Below are positions 48,654 through 60,300 of a DNA stretch of 64,000 nucleotides, piece by piece. Location: positions 1 through 64,000 of the forward strand of contig JASANG010001042.1 in NCBI GenBank assembly GCA_030248215.1, read 5' to 3'. The notes beneath the pieces were generated by a model. That model was given only the letters and a program-made list of their open reading frames with translations, had not been told where the DNA came from and ran no database searches. This DNA comes from Enoplolaimus lenunculus. Lineage: Eukaryota; Nematoda; Enoplea; Enoplida; Thoracostomopsidae. Each line of letters starts with the position of its first letter. The first letter of the stretch is position 1. A program made the translations under genes and the position numbers.

Positions 48654-51428
48654 CTATACAACCCCTGACCGCTGATCTCCATTGGCAACCCCAACTTCTC
48701 TATGCGCATCACTACTTCGCGGTCTATGCAACGGATCAGTGGTTCGCTGTTCCCGTCCCACGTCATCATCCTTGACGTCATCACTGCGAACTTCATTCCG
48801 ACTGGCCAGTTGTTGCTGCTCGTCGATGGCTTCATCGCCAAAGAGCGCTGCATTTTGATTGGTTGAACGCCGTAAAGTTTGCAACTCGACCAGTGCTTCC
48901 GCATCACCGCCACCACCAGCATTCGCTTTTGCTGATGCGCCACGATGCGCAGCTGGTGCTGTTGCCTTTGTCGACGAGGTAGCAGCAGCAGCCGCAGCGG
49001 CTCGTTTCTTCTCGAGTTCAATCCGGCGATATCTCGGCTTGAATACGATTGTAAATACAGAAAATAAGACAGCGGCAATCGCTGAAAATATCAACAATGG
49101 CCTGGTCATATCCGACGCCTTCACGTTTGACGATCCCGACGACGAACACGTTTCAAGATCGTAATCTTCCGGTCGCATTGGAGCGCCAGTCGTTTGCATG
49201 AGTAGAATCAGTGCGACACCTTGCAACTGTCCCATCAGCACAACCATCCCGGAGGCTGAAGTAGGCGCGACCGGATGTGTACACTCGACGCTGAGCTCAA
49301 TTCCGATTGGATATGCCCCGATGCCGAAAAATCCAAAACAACAACACGCAAACGCGATTGGGATTTCAAGACCGGGTTGTAGCGCCAGCTGAGCGTATGT
49401 AATACCACACAGTACAGCGCCGCAAAACCCAACCTTGACGACTTCTTCAAACCGCTGGGTACGTGCAACAATTATCCCTGAAGTAGTTGAGCCACAAATC
49501 CCACCAATAATCATCAGTGCTGAACAAAGGCCTGAGAACGCGTTTGAATAGCCTTTGTTGCACAAAATTTGTTGCATTACTGTATACAAACAATTGAACA
49601 TGCCTATACCGCAACCTAGTGCAACAAATAGCTGTAAATAGGTCCGGCTTGTCATTAGCCGGCGTAGGCCGGCCCCGTACGGCAACAGGGTTTGAGCAGC
49701 GCTACGGGTTGGAGGAATTTTTGGTTCTGACCTGCGGATGCCAAACGTAGCCATCGCACAGACAATACCGCACGCAACCAGGGTACAAACGTTGAGAATA
49801 TAGACATCTTGCGGTGACGAGACAATTACCGGAGACGTAAGCGATGCAACAAGAACACCAATTGGATTACAAAGAGTGCCGATCGTAGACGCAATCACAC
49901 GTTCTGAGTCTGGGAACCATGCAGCGGCAACTTTGGCCGGTAGAAACATAATGAACGGATAAGCGCTTGCAGCGAAACATTGGCCCATTACTACGATGAT
50001 GAAACGAGCGCCTGTAAGTAACAAATAATACATTTCAGTGTGCGACCGGTATCCGGCTCCGCCTCCGGCAAAAAATCGATATCCGGCTCTAGCTCCGGCA
50101 CTTTAACTTGCCGGACGTTTTTTAAAATTTAAACACTCTAAAAATTGAAACCATCATTTGTATTTATGCAAACTCAACTGCCTTGCAACTGATATAGACT
50201 TTTACATTTTTACGGTCATACATTTGTTGTTAATGTTTGCATGTTCCCGTATGTATTCACAATATTTATTGGGTTGCCGTAACTCTGGTAATCCAAAGCC
50301 TAAGCCAAAGTCTTCTGCTGTACGCATGTTATTGTGGAAGTTGCATTATATAGCGTACTGTGAATGTAGAGTGTTCTTACTTTCATCGAACACCGTACTC
50401 GCAGACGACAACATTCGCACGCTAGCACCAGCAGTGTTCGCCCACGCAGCGTACAATATCGCCAACCGGATTCCATACCGCGACGCTGCAAACATCGCAA
50501 CAAACGCTACAGGAATCGCCGCAAACAAAAACACCATACTCAGCCAGTTGGATGCATGACGGCCATAAAACGCGTCAGTATGATTAGCAACCGGCGCATA
50601 TGCAATCCATGATATCGTATTCGCGAAATTGAGCATTGAAATGACGGCAAGAATATACCAGCGTGCTTTATACGTTCTGTAATCGTTTGTTCCGGTGCCG
50701 CCTAGCTGACCGTCCCCGCCGCCTGCTCCGGTCCGGCCGCCCACACCGGTAATTTGCCGATCATTGGCGATGAACGTTTCAATATCCTCGTCGAGTGATG
50801 ATATATTTTTGGGCGCCATTCCCACAGCAGGCACGACACTTTTCGCTCCGGTGGGACCATGGCGTTCCGAACCCAGGTCCCCACGCCCAGGCGATGATAA
50901 CTGAGACGTTGGGGTTGCAAATTCAGCGGTACTGTGCGAAGGCAAATACGGGCTTCCACTGACCGACGCTGTACTAGCGTCGCAGTACGATCCAAGCAAC
51001 CGGGGTTGCTGGAACTGCGAGTGCGAGGAAAATGAGGGGGTATCCGTTGCGCTAGGCACGCTTTCTTGATGCCGCCTACCGATTTGATCAGGCTTTGAGA
51101 TTAACTGTTCGTTGGTTGCTGCTGTTGCCATAGTCTCGCGAAAATTCTCTGGCGATTCTTGCTCGCTGTCGCCGCCTGGAAGCAACGCAGTTTTTGAATT
51201 GTCATGTGAAAATTCAGGTATTGAGCCAAGTTGTTGCCGTTGTTTTTGTTGCTCTTCGTCTTCCAGTCCTTCGACTACTGAGTCAACGCCGTCCGATATC
51301 ACTGATACCTTCTGTGCAGCTGCTATGCCTGCGTTAAGTAAACGATCACGGTCAAACGCAGCAGAGTTTCGATTCGAATCTCCAAAGCGGTCTCTTGCGT
51401 CGGAAAATTCATCGTCACTGGTTGCCAT
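48654..51428 (-). CDS. SLC49A3: Major facilitator transporter of the SLC49 family, closest to SLC49A3/MFSD7 (2 exons)
   Basis: Exon 1 is 50381-51428 and exon 2 is 48654-50011, joined in phase to 2406 bases (801 residues). Transmembrane segments begin at YKARWYILAVISMLN (about residue 233). Diagnostic stretches shared with SLC49A3 are ISWIAYAPVA, NWLSMVFL, FLPAKVAAAWFP, NPIGVLVASLTSPVIV, the unusual QQILCNKGYSNAFSGLC, IELSVECTHPVAP and VFKPRYRRI. About twelve membrane segments are visible, with the break between exons falling after segment 4. SLC49 members move heme, choline or similar small cargos; the substrate of SLC49A3 is not settled. Compared with the human protein (about 560 residues) it has a long Ser/Gly/Gln-rich N-terminal tail of roughly 230 residues and an Ala-rich C-terminal tail of about 115. 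The coding DNA is visibly GC-richer than its surroundings. FLVCR-type paralogues are the alternative. Confidence 0.93.
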
Positions 51429-51522
51429 GACTAAACCTTTTAGTAAATTGTATTAATAAAAATCTAACCAATAACTTACTCTGACTGATGAATATCTTAC
51501 AAATATTTTTCAAACATTTAAG

Positions 51523-51523
<1 letters not shown>

Positions 51524-51606
<83 letters not shown>
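51524..51606. repeat. (ATT)n microsatellite
   Basis: About 27 uninterrupted TAT/ATT units, 100 bp upstream of the SLC49A3 start codon. Confidence 0.95.
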
Positions 51607-52435
51607 GTATTGTTAATATTACGTATTATTGTTATTATTATGCTTTCTTGCCACGGTCCTCTAATTTCCAGCAACGACAGGTAGTAAAATTACGCAGCCA
51701 TTCGATACTTTCGTTCAATTATATGATTCACAACAGCGTTTTATTATATTTATTCATATACTAATATTTACTTATTCAATTTAACAATTATTACTTACAA
51801 CTGTATAACCTAAACGATAAATATACCACATCCGTGCAGTTTTAATGGAAAAAATTTAGCTTTTGTACGTTCTCCAAACAAGTTTAAGCCTAATGCTGAA
51901 GTTATACACTTCACAACTTTTAAGGCCCCAAACCAAAAACCCCGAGCTGGGGCAAGGTTTCAAAATGATTTACAGTTGCAGCTGTTCAAGCTTTGGATCA
52001 TATGAAACAAAAATATACTATTTTAACTTTAAATGTAGTCTAAATCGCCAACGAACTCATGTGGAAGCTAAAACTTTAAGAAAAAGAATTTAAGTCAGAA
52101 AAACCTATGCGCATATACACAGATATTTCACTTTTTGAAGATCTGATTTTTTCTTCTGGTCTTATCCCCAACACCTTATGGTTCCGGCACGCTATGGCCG
52201 CAGTGCCGGGACCCGGGCTCGGCCGGAACACTCCTCTAGTTCCGGGGCAGCTCAAATATGTAATAATAAACGCTAAACCCCAAGACCCCAACCATACATA
52301 CTGCCTACCAGGGTTCCAACCGGAACAATACTTTGCCGGAAGCGAAATCGGAACCGGAATCAATTTCATTGTCGGAAATGGAATCGGAATTTAACTTTTA
52401 GGAATACCAAAAGTCGATATGGACTCTTTTTATTA

Positions 52436-53080
52436 CAAGAGTGTGCAACTGGGTACGCTCTGTGTAGAAAAGAATGTACCCTCTACACACACATCTACAA
52501 CCAAAAATGTTGGGACCTTTTCCGTTATCCCCACAGCCCGCGTTTGCCCAAAAATGGCTCGATTTTGAAAATTTTTGCATATTTGAGCTTCTCATAACCT
52601 CCCCTGACCATTCCATGCCTAAATTTGAATTTCAAGGTCCAAGGTCTCCCCTTCGTCGGGACACAAATAAACTTTTTGTCAAAAAGTTTGATAAATTATA
52701 TACGTACCATTCTATACAGCTTGCGAACCTGAGTCCAATGGTGTTAAATTTTTCGCAATTAGACGTCTGGCTAACGAGTTATCGATCAAATAACTGATTT
52801 GGCGCGCTGCCAACGATTTTGGTAGGCGCCAAATCAGTTATTTGGCTCTAATTCGCTAATAAATCGTTTGTGAAACTTTCTGGCAAATTTTTTTTCGGGT
52901 CATGGGACCTTGGCACCTTGAAAAATCGAAATTTTCGAAAATTCAAATTTACAAATATGCAAAAATTCTTTAAATGGAACCATTTTTGGACAAACGCGCG
53001 CCGGGGGATAACGGAAACGGTTCAAATTTTGCTATATACAAACACATCCGTATCACTTCTTGACACGTACATGTGCTGAG
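52436..53080. repeat. large foldback element, about 645 bp
   Basis: An imperfect palindrome centred near 52806. The inner arms aaataactgatttggcgc (52789-52806) and gcgccaaatcagttattt (52826-52843) are exact. Further out, ccaaggtctcc pairs with the words around accttggcacc, and gcatatttgagcttctc with the caaatatgc stretch near 52955. Outermost, ccgttatccccacagcccgcg pairs with cgcgccgggggataacgg. Related ends occur at 42656-42715 and 45135-45170. No coding capacity. Confidence 0.75.
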
Positions 53081-54555
53081 TCAAAAACTTCCGTTTCAAA
53101 CAAACCCCGACCCCCTATACAAAGCATTTACAACAAAAATTGTTCAGACAACCAGTGAAAAATAGCTCCACGCCACCGCATATCAGTAAACACGACAAAT
53201 AACCTATGAGTATGACCTTTCAGCCGGTATTTGCAAATCTTCTTATACAACAGCGGAATACGAGAAGCGTTTGGATGCGTTGGGGGACACAACAAAAAAG
53301 CTAAAATTCAAAATATTCAATGGTTTTATTAAGAAAAAAATTGCCAATGGCTTAACAATTAAGTATGTCTGTCTACTTGACAGCAGTAATAAATATGAAT
53401 TAGGGGGCTTCTCAAACCTCTCTCGATACGCCCCTCCAAAAAACAAACCAAGCTCAAGCACACTGATGAAATAAATTAGGTCTGCCCCACAAAACAACAC
53501 TGTACGTACAGGTAACCTTTAACACAACGAAATCGAAAGCATAGGGTATTGTGCTCAGTAGTAGCAGCAAACAAACGAAGTATACCGTTTTTGTCTCCGT
53601 ACCAGGTAAACCCACATTTCGTGCTTATAAACCTACTGCTCTAAAAGTTTCCAGCATCAAATTCAAGGGAGACCCCCACAGGCCATACCGGCCAACTGAA
53701 ATTAAAACCAAAATCTTGTATTAAAAGTTCGCATTAAAATCACGTTTCGCTTATCGCATTTTCACTATTTAAAGCAAAACTTATCTTTATATGTCCGAAC
53801 CACTAATAATTTGCTTGAAGTTTCGAACCTGAACCATGGAAAAGACTATGTATGTGCACTCAGGGCCATAGTTCGTTTTTACTTGGCCACGAAACCACTT
53901 AGATTCTGATCGAAAACCATTTAATGTCAGTCCAACAGCCTTGTAATCCTCATTGCTTCCGTATACGTGGAATGTAAAAGTTCGCTTGTAACGCCCGCAG
54001 CCTCAGAAAGTTGACGAAATTCCAATGTCTAGCTCTACAAAACCAACCCAGCAGTCTAAGTCGAAAAAAACAAATATACAAACGCCCAAAACATCATAAT
54101 TTTTGTATAACGTGATATATCATCTGTACTGTAGGCTCACGTATTTTATGTATATACTATTGAACAAAACCTATAATATACTACAATAACAAATGATCAC
54201 ACTACTACAGCTTATAAATAAACTGTGTAAGAAAGCAATACACTGGCATAGAAGATAGAGCCAGGAGAAGCAAATGCGTTGCCAGTATTTCCAACTGAAA
54301 GGGCCCCTAAGAAATGCAGAAATTACAGTAAAAGTTGATTTGCGACTTGAGCAATTGCGAACAAAGCGAGCGGAAAGATTCAGTTTAAAACTTTGAAGAA
54401 AATCTCGTTAACAAATGGAGCGAGAAGCTAGACATTGTTTCAGTATTTATTAAATCCCTATACACACTGTTTACGCAACTGGAGGTAGAATACAATTGGG
54501 GAATAGGGTAGAATACAATTGGGGAATAGGCCGCATATTATTCTACCCCGAAATT

Positions 54556-54716
54556 GGACCATGTATACAACAGGGCCAGATCGTTTTCTGGAGGGGCTAT
54601 AATAGAGTCAGATTAAGCTTTAGACTAATTTTTTTACTTAGCTTTAGGCTTAGGTTTATGCTTAAGAATAGGCTCATTAATACGCTTAGGCTTAGGCTTA
54701 GGAATATTACCTTTAC
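54556..54716 (+). mobile_element. CTTAGG-family MITE copy
   Basis: It begins GGACCATGTATACAACAGGGCC and shares the words atcgttttctggaggggct and cttaggcttagg with the copies at 1726 and 9363. The right inverted end is lost. It lies in the intergenic region left of TRPA. Confidence 0.55.
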
Positions 54717-55119
54717 AAAAGTGTAGAATAATGACTTGGATCGCGAACAGTAAATATATTTTGTCGACTGCAAAAAAATTATGTGAAGTTATATGCCCGG
54801 AGCCGGAAGCGAAGGTGAAGTAAAACTAGGTAGTTGGAACAATGATGTTGAATTTGCTAATCTCTAACATTTTGTAACAACTAAGGCGTAACCGGATATT
54901 AATTTACAGGGATGCCGAAACCAGACCCCATTAGGGACATTTTTCCCGGAACTGGTTTCTAACAAGATATAGCATTTAACGTTGTGCACTGTTGAAAGTA
55001 CTTGAGTCACGCAGCGAATTATTGCGCTGATTGTATCAAAATCTGACTGGTTATATAACCAATTTTAACTGAAACTGCGAACAAAAGTCATACACTTTAC
55101 TTTTTAATAGAATTACTGA

Positions 55120-55222
55120 AACTTAAATTCCTACTACTATTCCGATTCCGATTTTGGATCTGACAGAAAAAATATGATTCCGATTCCGATTCCGACAAAA
55201 TATACTTCCGATCGGAACCCTG
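55120..55222 (-). mobile_element. CCGATTCCGATT-family element end
   Basis: On the reverse strand it begins CAGGGTTCCGATCGGAAG and continues with CGGAATCGGAATCGG words. The far end is not recognisable. Confidence 0.45.
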
Positions 55223-56129
55223 CAAAACATTATGGCTACTCAATTCGTACAAATGCGAAAGTATAAAAATTAAAATTTTACAAAAATTTGCAACATTTAA
55301 AGTTTTTGGCTCAACAGATAAGAAGCTACCTACAGCGCCAGTTTGTCTTTTACGGTATGACACTATTTTATAACTGGTTGAGCTATAGTCTTATATAACA
55401 TATAAGGCGACGTAATTTGTTCAAATTATGTTGCGCATGATTCAACCGTAAAGGGATACTTTAGCACGCCATTGGCTTTAGAAAATAAAATAGTCCGAGC
55501 ATAATCTGTCTATTTTGACATATTACAACTAACAAGCAGATAAAATTATATTCGCAATCACTACGAATTTAATTAATCTGGTGACTTTGAAAAGCCCGTG
55601 TAATGATCATGAGCCGACCGTTTTTCCACTAGCCCGCAATAGAATGAACTTAAACTTCAGTCTTAATTTTTGGGTTAAACTCGGGCTTGGGCTTAGATAT
55701 AAGCTTATCCTTACGGTTAGATTTAGGAATATGCTTATGCTACTGTTTCGGCTCTATCCTATGGGGCTTGGGGGCGGCAGCCCCCATCCATCTCAACACA
55801 AAATTTTGCTGTCCCGTTTACCGATTTCCTGCGGAAATATATATAGCTCCCTCATTTTTCCGTCTCCCACAGCAAGCATATTCTTGCAAAGGCGTCCACG
55901 CGTGGGGCATTGGGTGGCCGTTCCTCCCACATTTGGCTGATTCCCCACTCGCAAATAACCTCGGGCCAGACGTGATTAAAATTGATGTTTCGATCCATTC
56001 CGCAACCCCTCGTTCAAAAATTTCAACTCTACCTGTGTTTTGAACAAAAAAATTCGCAGTTTTATAAAAGGCAGTAAAATGCAGTACTATGCAATTTAGC
56101 TATGGCCGCCAAGACCGCAGGTGTTCACA

Positions 56130-56455
56130 TTTGCAGCTGCCCCGTTTTCCATTTGCCCGAAACAAAGCTGTCCCGCTTTCTATTTGCGCGTAATAAACCT
56201 GATCCGTTTTCCCACCGAAAAATTGCTGTCTTGTTTTCTTATTTGCTCGAAACAGGGCTATCCCATTGTCCCATTATCCCAGCGAAAATTTACAGCTGCC
56301 CCGTTTTCCCATTTGCCCGACTGTCCCGTTTTCCAAGCGAAATATTGCAGCTGTCCCGTTTTCCAAGCGAAATATTGCAGCTGCCCCATTTTCCCGAAAC
56401 AGCCCTATCCCATTGTCCCGTTTTCAAAGCGAAAATTTGCTGCTGTCCCAAACCT
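56130..56455 (+). repeat. C-rich minisatellite, unit about 30-34 bp
   Basis: Words like gcagctgtcccgttttccaa gcgaaatatt are repeated about eight times with varying spacing. Bases 56325-56355 and 56357-56387 are close to identical. Open frames across it (Pro-Val-Phe repeats) are by-products of the repeat. Confidence 0.75.
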
Positions 56456-56738
56456 AAGCTGGAGCCAAAGGATTGCCGAATCCTATACCGAAGCCAAAGG
56501 AATTGCTTGCGATAAACTCTATTGAAATTCAACAAAATTGTACTAGAAACAACGTTATCATTTTTTAACTGGGACGGTGGGATTTTGGGGCGGCAATAAA
56601 ATATACGCGTGCCTACAGAATTATCATATCAATCGATCGATCATAAACTTATGTATATCGCCCTAATTATATAAACGCACAGTTACGACATCAAACCATA
56701 AAAATTTACTTGAAAAAGTATGAATAAATCACAAGTAC

Positions 56739-56884
56739 ATGTACATAAGGGCCGTATCAGTGGTATAAGCATATTTCTAAGTCTAAGGAAAAGCCTAAAC
56801 TAAGAAAAATTCTAACAAAAGACAAAAACTAGTCTAACGCTTAAGCCTAGCAGATAAACGGTACGACCCTCAGATATCATGGGC
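56739..56884. mobile_element. CTTAGG-family MITE copy, diverged
   Basis: Starts acatgtacataagggccg and ends tacgaccctcagatatcatggg, with AAGCCTA-type hexamers inside. The inverted ends are recognisable but worn. Confidence 0.4.
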
Positions 56885-57328
56885 GAATTAAAGCAATATT
56901 ATTTTATAAAATAATAGTATTACTTAAATTATAAAACAAATTAGTGTTAGTAAGAGACCCTGCGCCTTAGCAACTGGGGACACAGGAAATGCTCAGAAAC
57001 AATATTATTAACCGAAACTAGAGGCAAACAAAACAAATGCAACAAACGTTTCCGGCAAACTATTCTGGTATTGCATTATTTCATATTCCTACAAACGTTT
57101 TGTCTAATTCAATTCTCGCTGTCTCCGTTTTGTTTCCTTCAAGAAAAGCTCAACTAAGCGCCTCCCGCGAAGATTCAAACTACGTGCGTGCATAGGGAAT
57201 GTTTCCTGAAAAAATATAACTGGGTTCATTTTTCGCTTCGGAAAACTCCAAGCAGTCCATTTGGATTTTACACCAATACAGTTTAGCTGCCTACAATTTA
57301 CCTCGTACTAAAATATATTGGCAATATT

Positions 57329-60300
57329 TCATACAAAATAGTCTTCATTATCTTCATACTGAACATTCAGTCGTTCCATAACAGCCGCAAGCATACTCTG
57401 TAACTGTGAAATTTGCCAGTTCACGTCACGAATTTGCTGATCAATATTCAACAACCGCCGTTGTGCGTCAACGCCTGATGTGGTTTGCAGAGCTTCAACC
57501 TAAAACAAACGGAACAACTGCATTATAGTCAGTTTTGTAGTAATTATGTCACTCAAACATACACATACAGCTAAGAAAAAACAAAAAACTATAAAAACAC
57601 AAATAACTACGAAATAAAGCTTTACAAAGTTTTATTTTGAAAATTTTAATTTTTTTCGGTGATGACAAGACCGAGACTTGTTTTGGCCGGTCTTGGTCTT
57701 GGTTTTTAAAGGAGACAACCGATCCCTGAATATGCCCACTCTATTACAGTCCCGCTGGAAAATTAGACGACCCTAAAATTGGACGCTCGTAAAAAGCATA
57801 GGTCGTAGGTGAACTGCACACATAAACCTACGTACCTCAGCAAGTCCACTCACTGACACGTAATCACCACCTCCCACCTTGTTAGCTCCGCGATTGCGAA
57901 TGATGTTTTCAGCAGACAGTGCGTCCGAGTTTCGATCAAAGCAATGGCGTAAAGTTCGAGTGTACCATGATTTCTGGTTTGGATAAATTTTGTGAAATCG
58001 CATTTGAAAACGGCGTCGAATCAATTCAGGTAGCGATATTTCAACATCGAGAACCAAACCAACCTGAAATATACATCACTAACTGTCTACCAAAGAAAAG
58101 AAAAAAACCAAGCAGCTTAAGGAGCAAAAATTGTAACGTCCGATTTCACAAGACAACAAAAAATTTCCAATGAGCACTTATTTTTAAATTTAATGCATAT
58201 TACACATAATATTTTTTGTTAACTGGCACAAGTTCAACAATGCTCCCCTTTGAGAAATTAGTGGCTGCGTTACAGGATGACATTTACCTAAACCTACCAT
58301 AAATAACGTTTGCATCGTACCGTTTTATTTAAGAAAAACACTCAGGCAACAACACAACCATTTCTAAATTTCTTGCAAAGCTGCAGATCATACACTTCAC
58401 ACTCTATAGTATCTGCCGAAATCAATACTTACTTGTAAAGCCATTTTCTTCAACTTTGCTTGATTCATCACTTCTTTAATATCGTCAACAGCAAGACCGA
58501 CCTAAAACAACCAAGAAACATATCGTTTATACTACGCTTCAGCTTGATCATTTCTCAACAATCTATTATCACCCATAATGAATACTTTAACCAATTTCGG
58601 CTAAATTTTGAGTAATTCAGACTCCTAACGCCGTCCGTCTGTCTGTCTTATTCGAATCTGCGAAACCGCTGAATCGCTATTGTCACGAATTTTGAGCGTA
58701 ACATCTTGTAATCGTATAAGGTTGGCTCTATAAATGTAATTCAACTGAGATAGGTAAGAACGAGCATGGTGCTATAGTTTCAATGGAGCGACGTCAGTCG
58801 CCGTTCGGTATCGAACTCGAAACGGGCACTGCGAGACATTGAATTTTTAAAATATACAGCGCCACCTAGCAATTGCACTTACCAACAAATTCATCAAAAT
58901 GATTGTCATAACGACAATAAACACGGCAAATAGTGGATACGCAATTGTCGGATAATGAACAACGCGCGAAGGCTCGTTGAAAATGTTGTCAAATTCAAAC
59001 TCGCCAACCATCATTACCGTCGTTTTCAAAAACGATCCAGGCATGCCGGCAAATGGTTGCTGAAACCTCGAGCCAGTAATGTAGGCAAGAGATGCAAATT
59101 GAGAGACCGGACAAAATATGTTGGATGATACCTGTCCCGAACTTTCTTCGCCTACACCAATTCATCAATGCCACATGCCGATTCTCAGCTGTGTATAGCA
59201 GTGTAATACCGACCACCAGTTTGTAACATGTTTTAGCAGCAGTAAAATAAATCAAGTGAAAAAATGTGCGAAGTTCTAAGCATCGTTATTCGCTACAGAT
59301 GCTACGCACAACAACTTAGAAAAGAGCACAGGGCTGTATTTTGTAAAACAACAAAAAGCATTAAAACACTATAAGGCCACATCAATGGCTAGTTTCAGGA
59401 AAAGTGAGCACAGCTCTCTGTTTAAAACTTAGCATAATTATGTTAGATACCAAAAAACAAAGAAACAAACAAATAAACACACAAAACAAAGAAACAAACC
59501 TGATCTTGCAGAAGCATATGGAACGACAAGGCGAAAGCAACGATGAACAGCGCGAACACTACAAATACACGCGAAAATGTTCGTAGTACATCAAGAAACA
59601 TCACAACGTAAATGCCAAAGTGTGGGAACTTTTGCAAGAACAGTATTAGGTTTAGCCACGCCAGACAGAGTACGAGCGATGCAAGGCAGTACTGCCAACC
59701 CTGGAAAACAGACAAATTCTAGGCTAAGCAGTACCATATCTCTTCACGAATCTTTCGTTTCAGTTACAGCAGGGCTCGAATCCACTTAACAGTAATTGAT
59801 CCGCATGCACATAAATCTGTTAAACATTTAGATGTATACTTGTCTGCAACAAATATCAGCCAATGTTGAATACCAGAGCAGATTGTCAGTTTTACCAAAC
59901 AATCCGGACAAACCTTAGGTTGTATCTAAAAAGTTAGCCACTTTCTATTGCTATGAGATGAAATGAGTTGAACTTTGCAAGACTTACCGTAAAATAACAC
60001 GGTTGCGACGAAAATCTAACACAAACGATCATCGTACAAACATAAACAGTAAGTTCAAATAAGTTTTCAAGCGATACATAGCGATGTTTTCGTAGTATTA
60101 ATTGATAAAGCTGGAAGAAAAACGCCAAAAATCACCCATAATGGGTAGAATACTGTTTGCAAATATGCAAAAAGTCGGTTAGAGTCGTGTTTTATTTTGT
60201 ACAGTTGACAACAGAAACAAGCACACAGGCTAGGTGTATTGTTGTTCAAGTACGATGCTGGACGGCTACGGTGGCTTCCACATGACAAATGCAGCACCAA

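Larger units (their letters stand above)
51429..57328. other. intergenic region between SLC49A3 and the TRPA gene
   Basis: No gene is recognised. It contains an ATT microsatellite, a large foldback element at 52436-53080, CTTAGG-family copies near 54556, 55640 and 56739, a CCGATTCCGATT element end at 55120-55222, and a C-rich minisatellite at 56130-56455. 53100-54480 and 56890-57320 show nothing I can name. Confidence 0.6.

Noticed and set aside
56102-56525. Overlapping frames of 130 or more codons rich in Pro-Val-Phe
   Set aside because: They exist in several frames at once because the C-rich minisatellite has units that keep them open. No start, splice or domain support.
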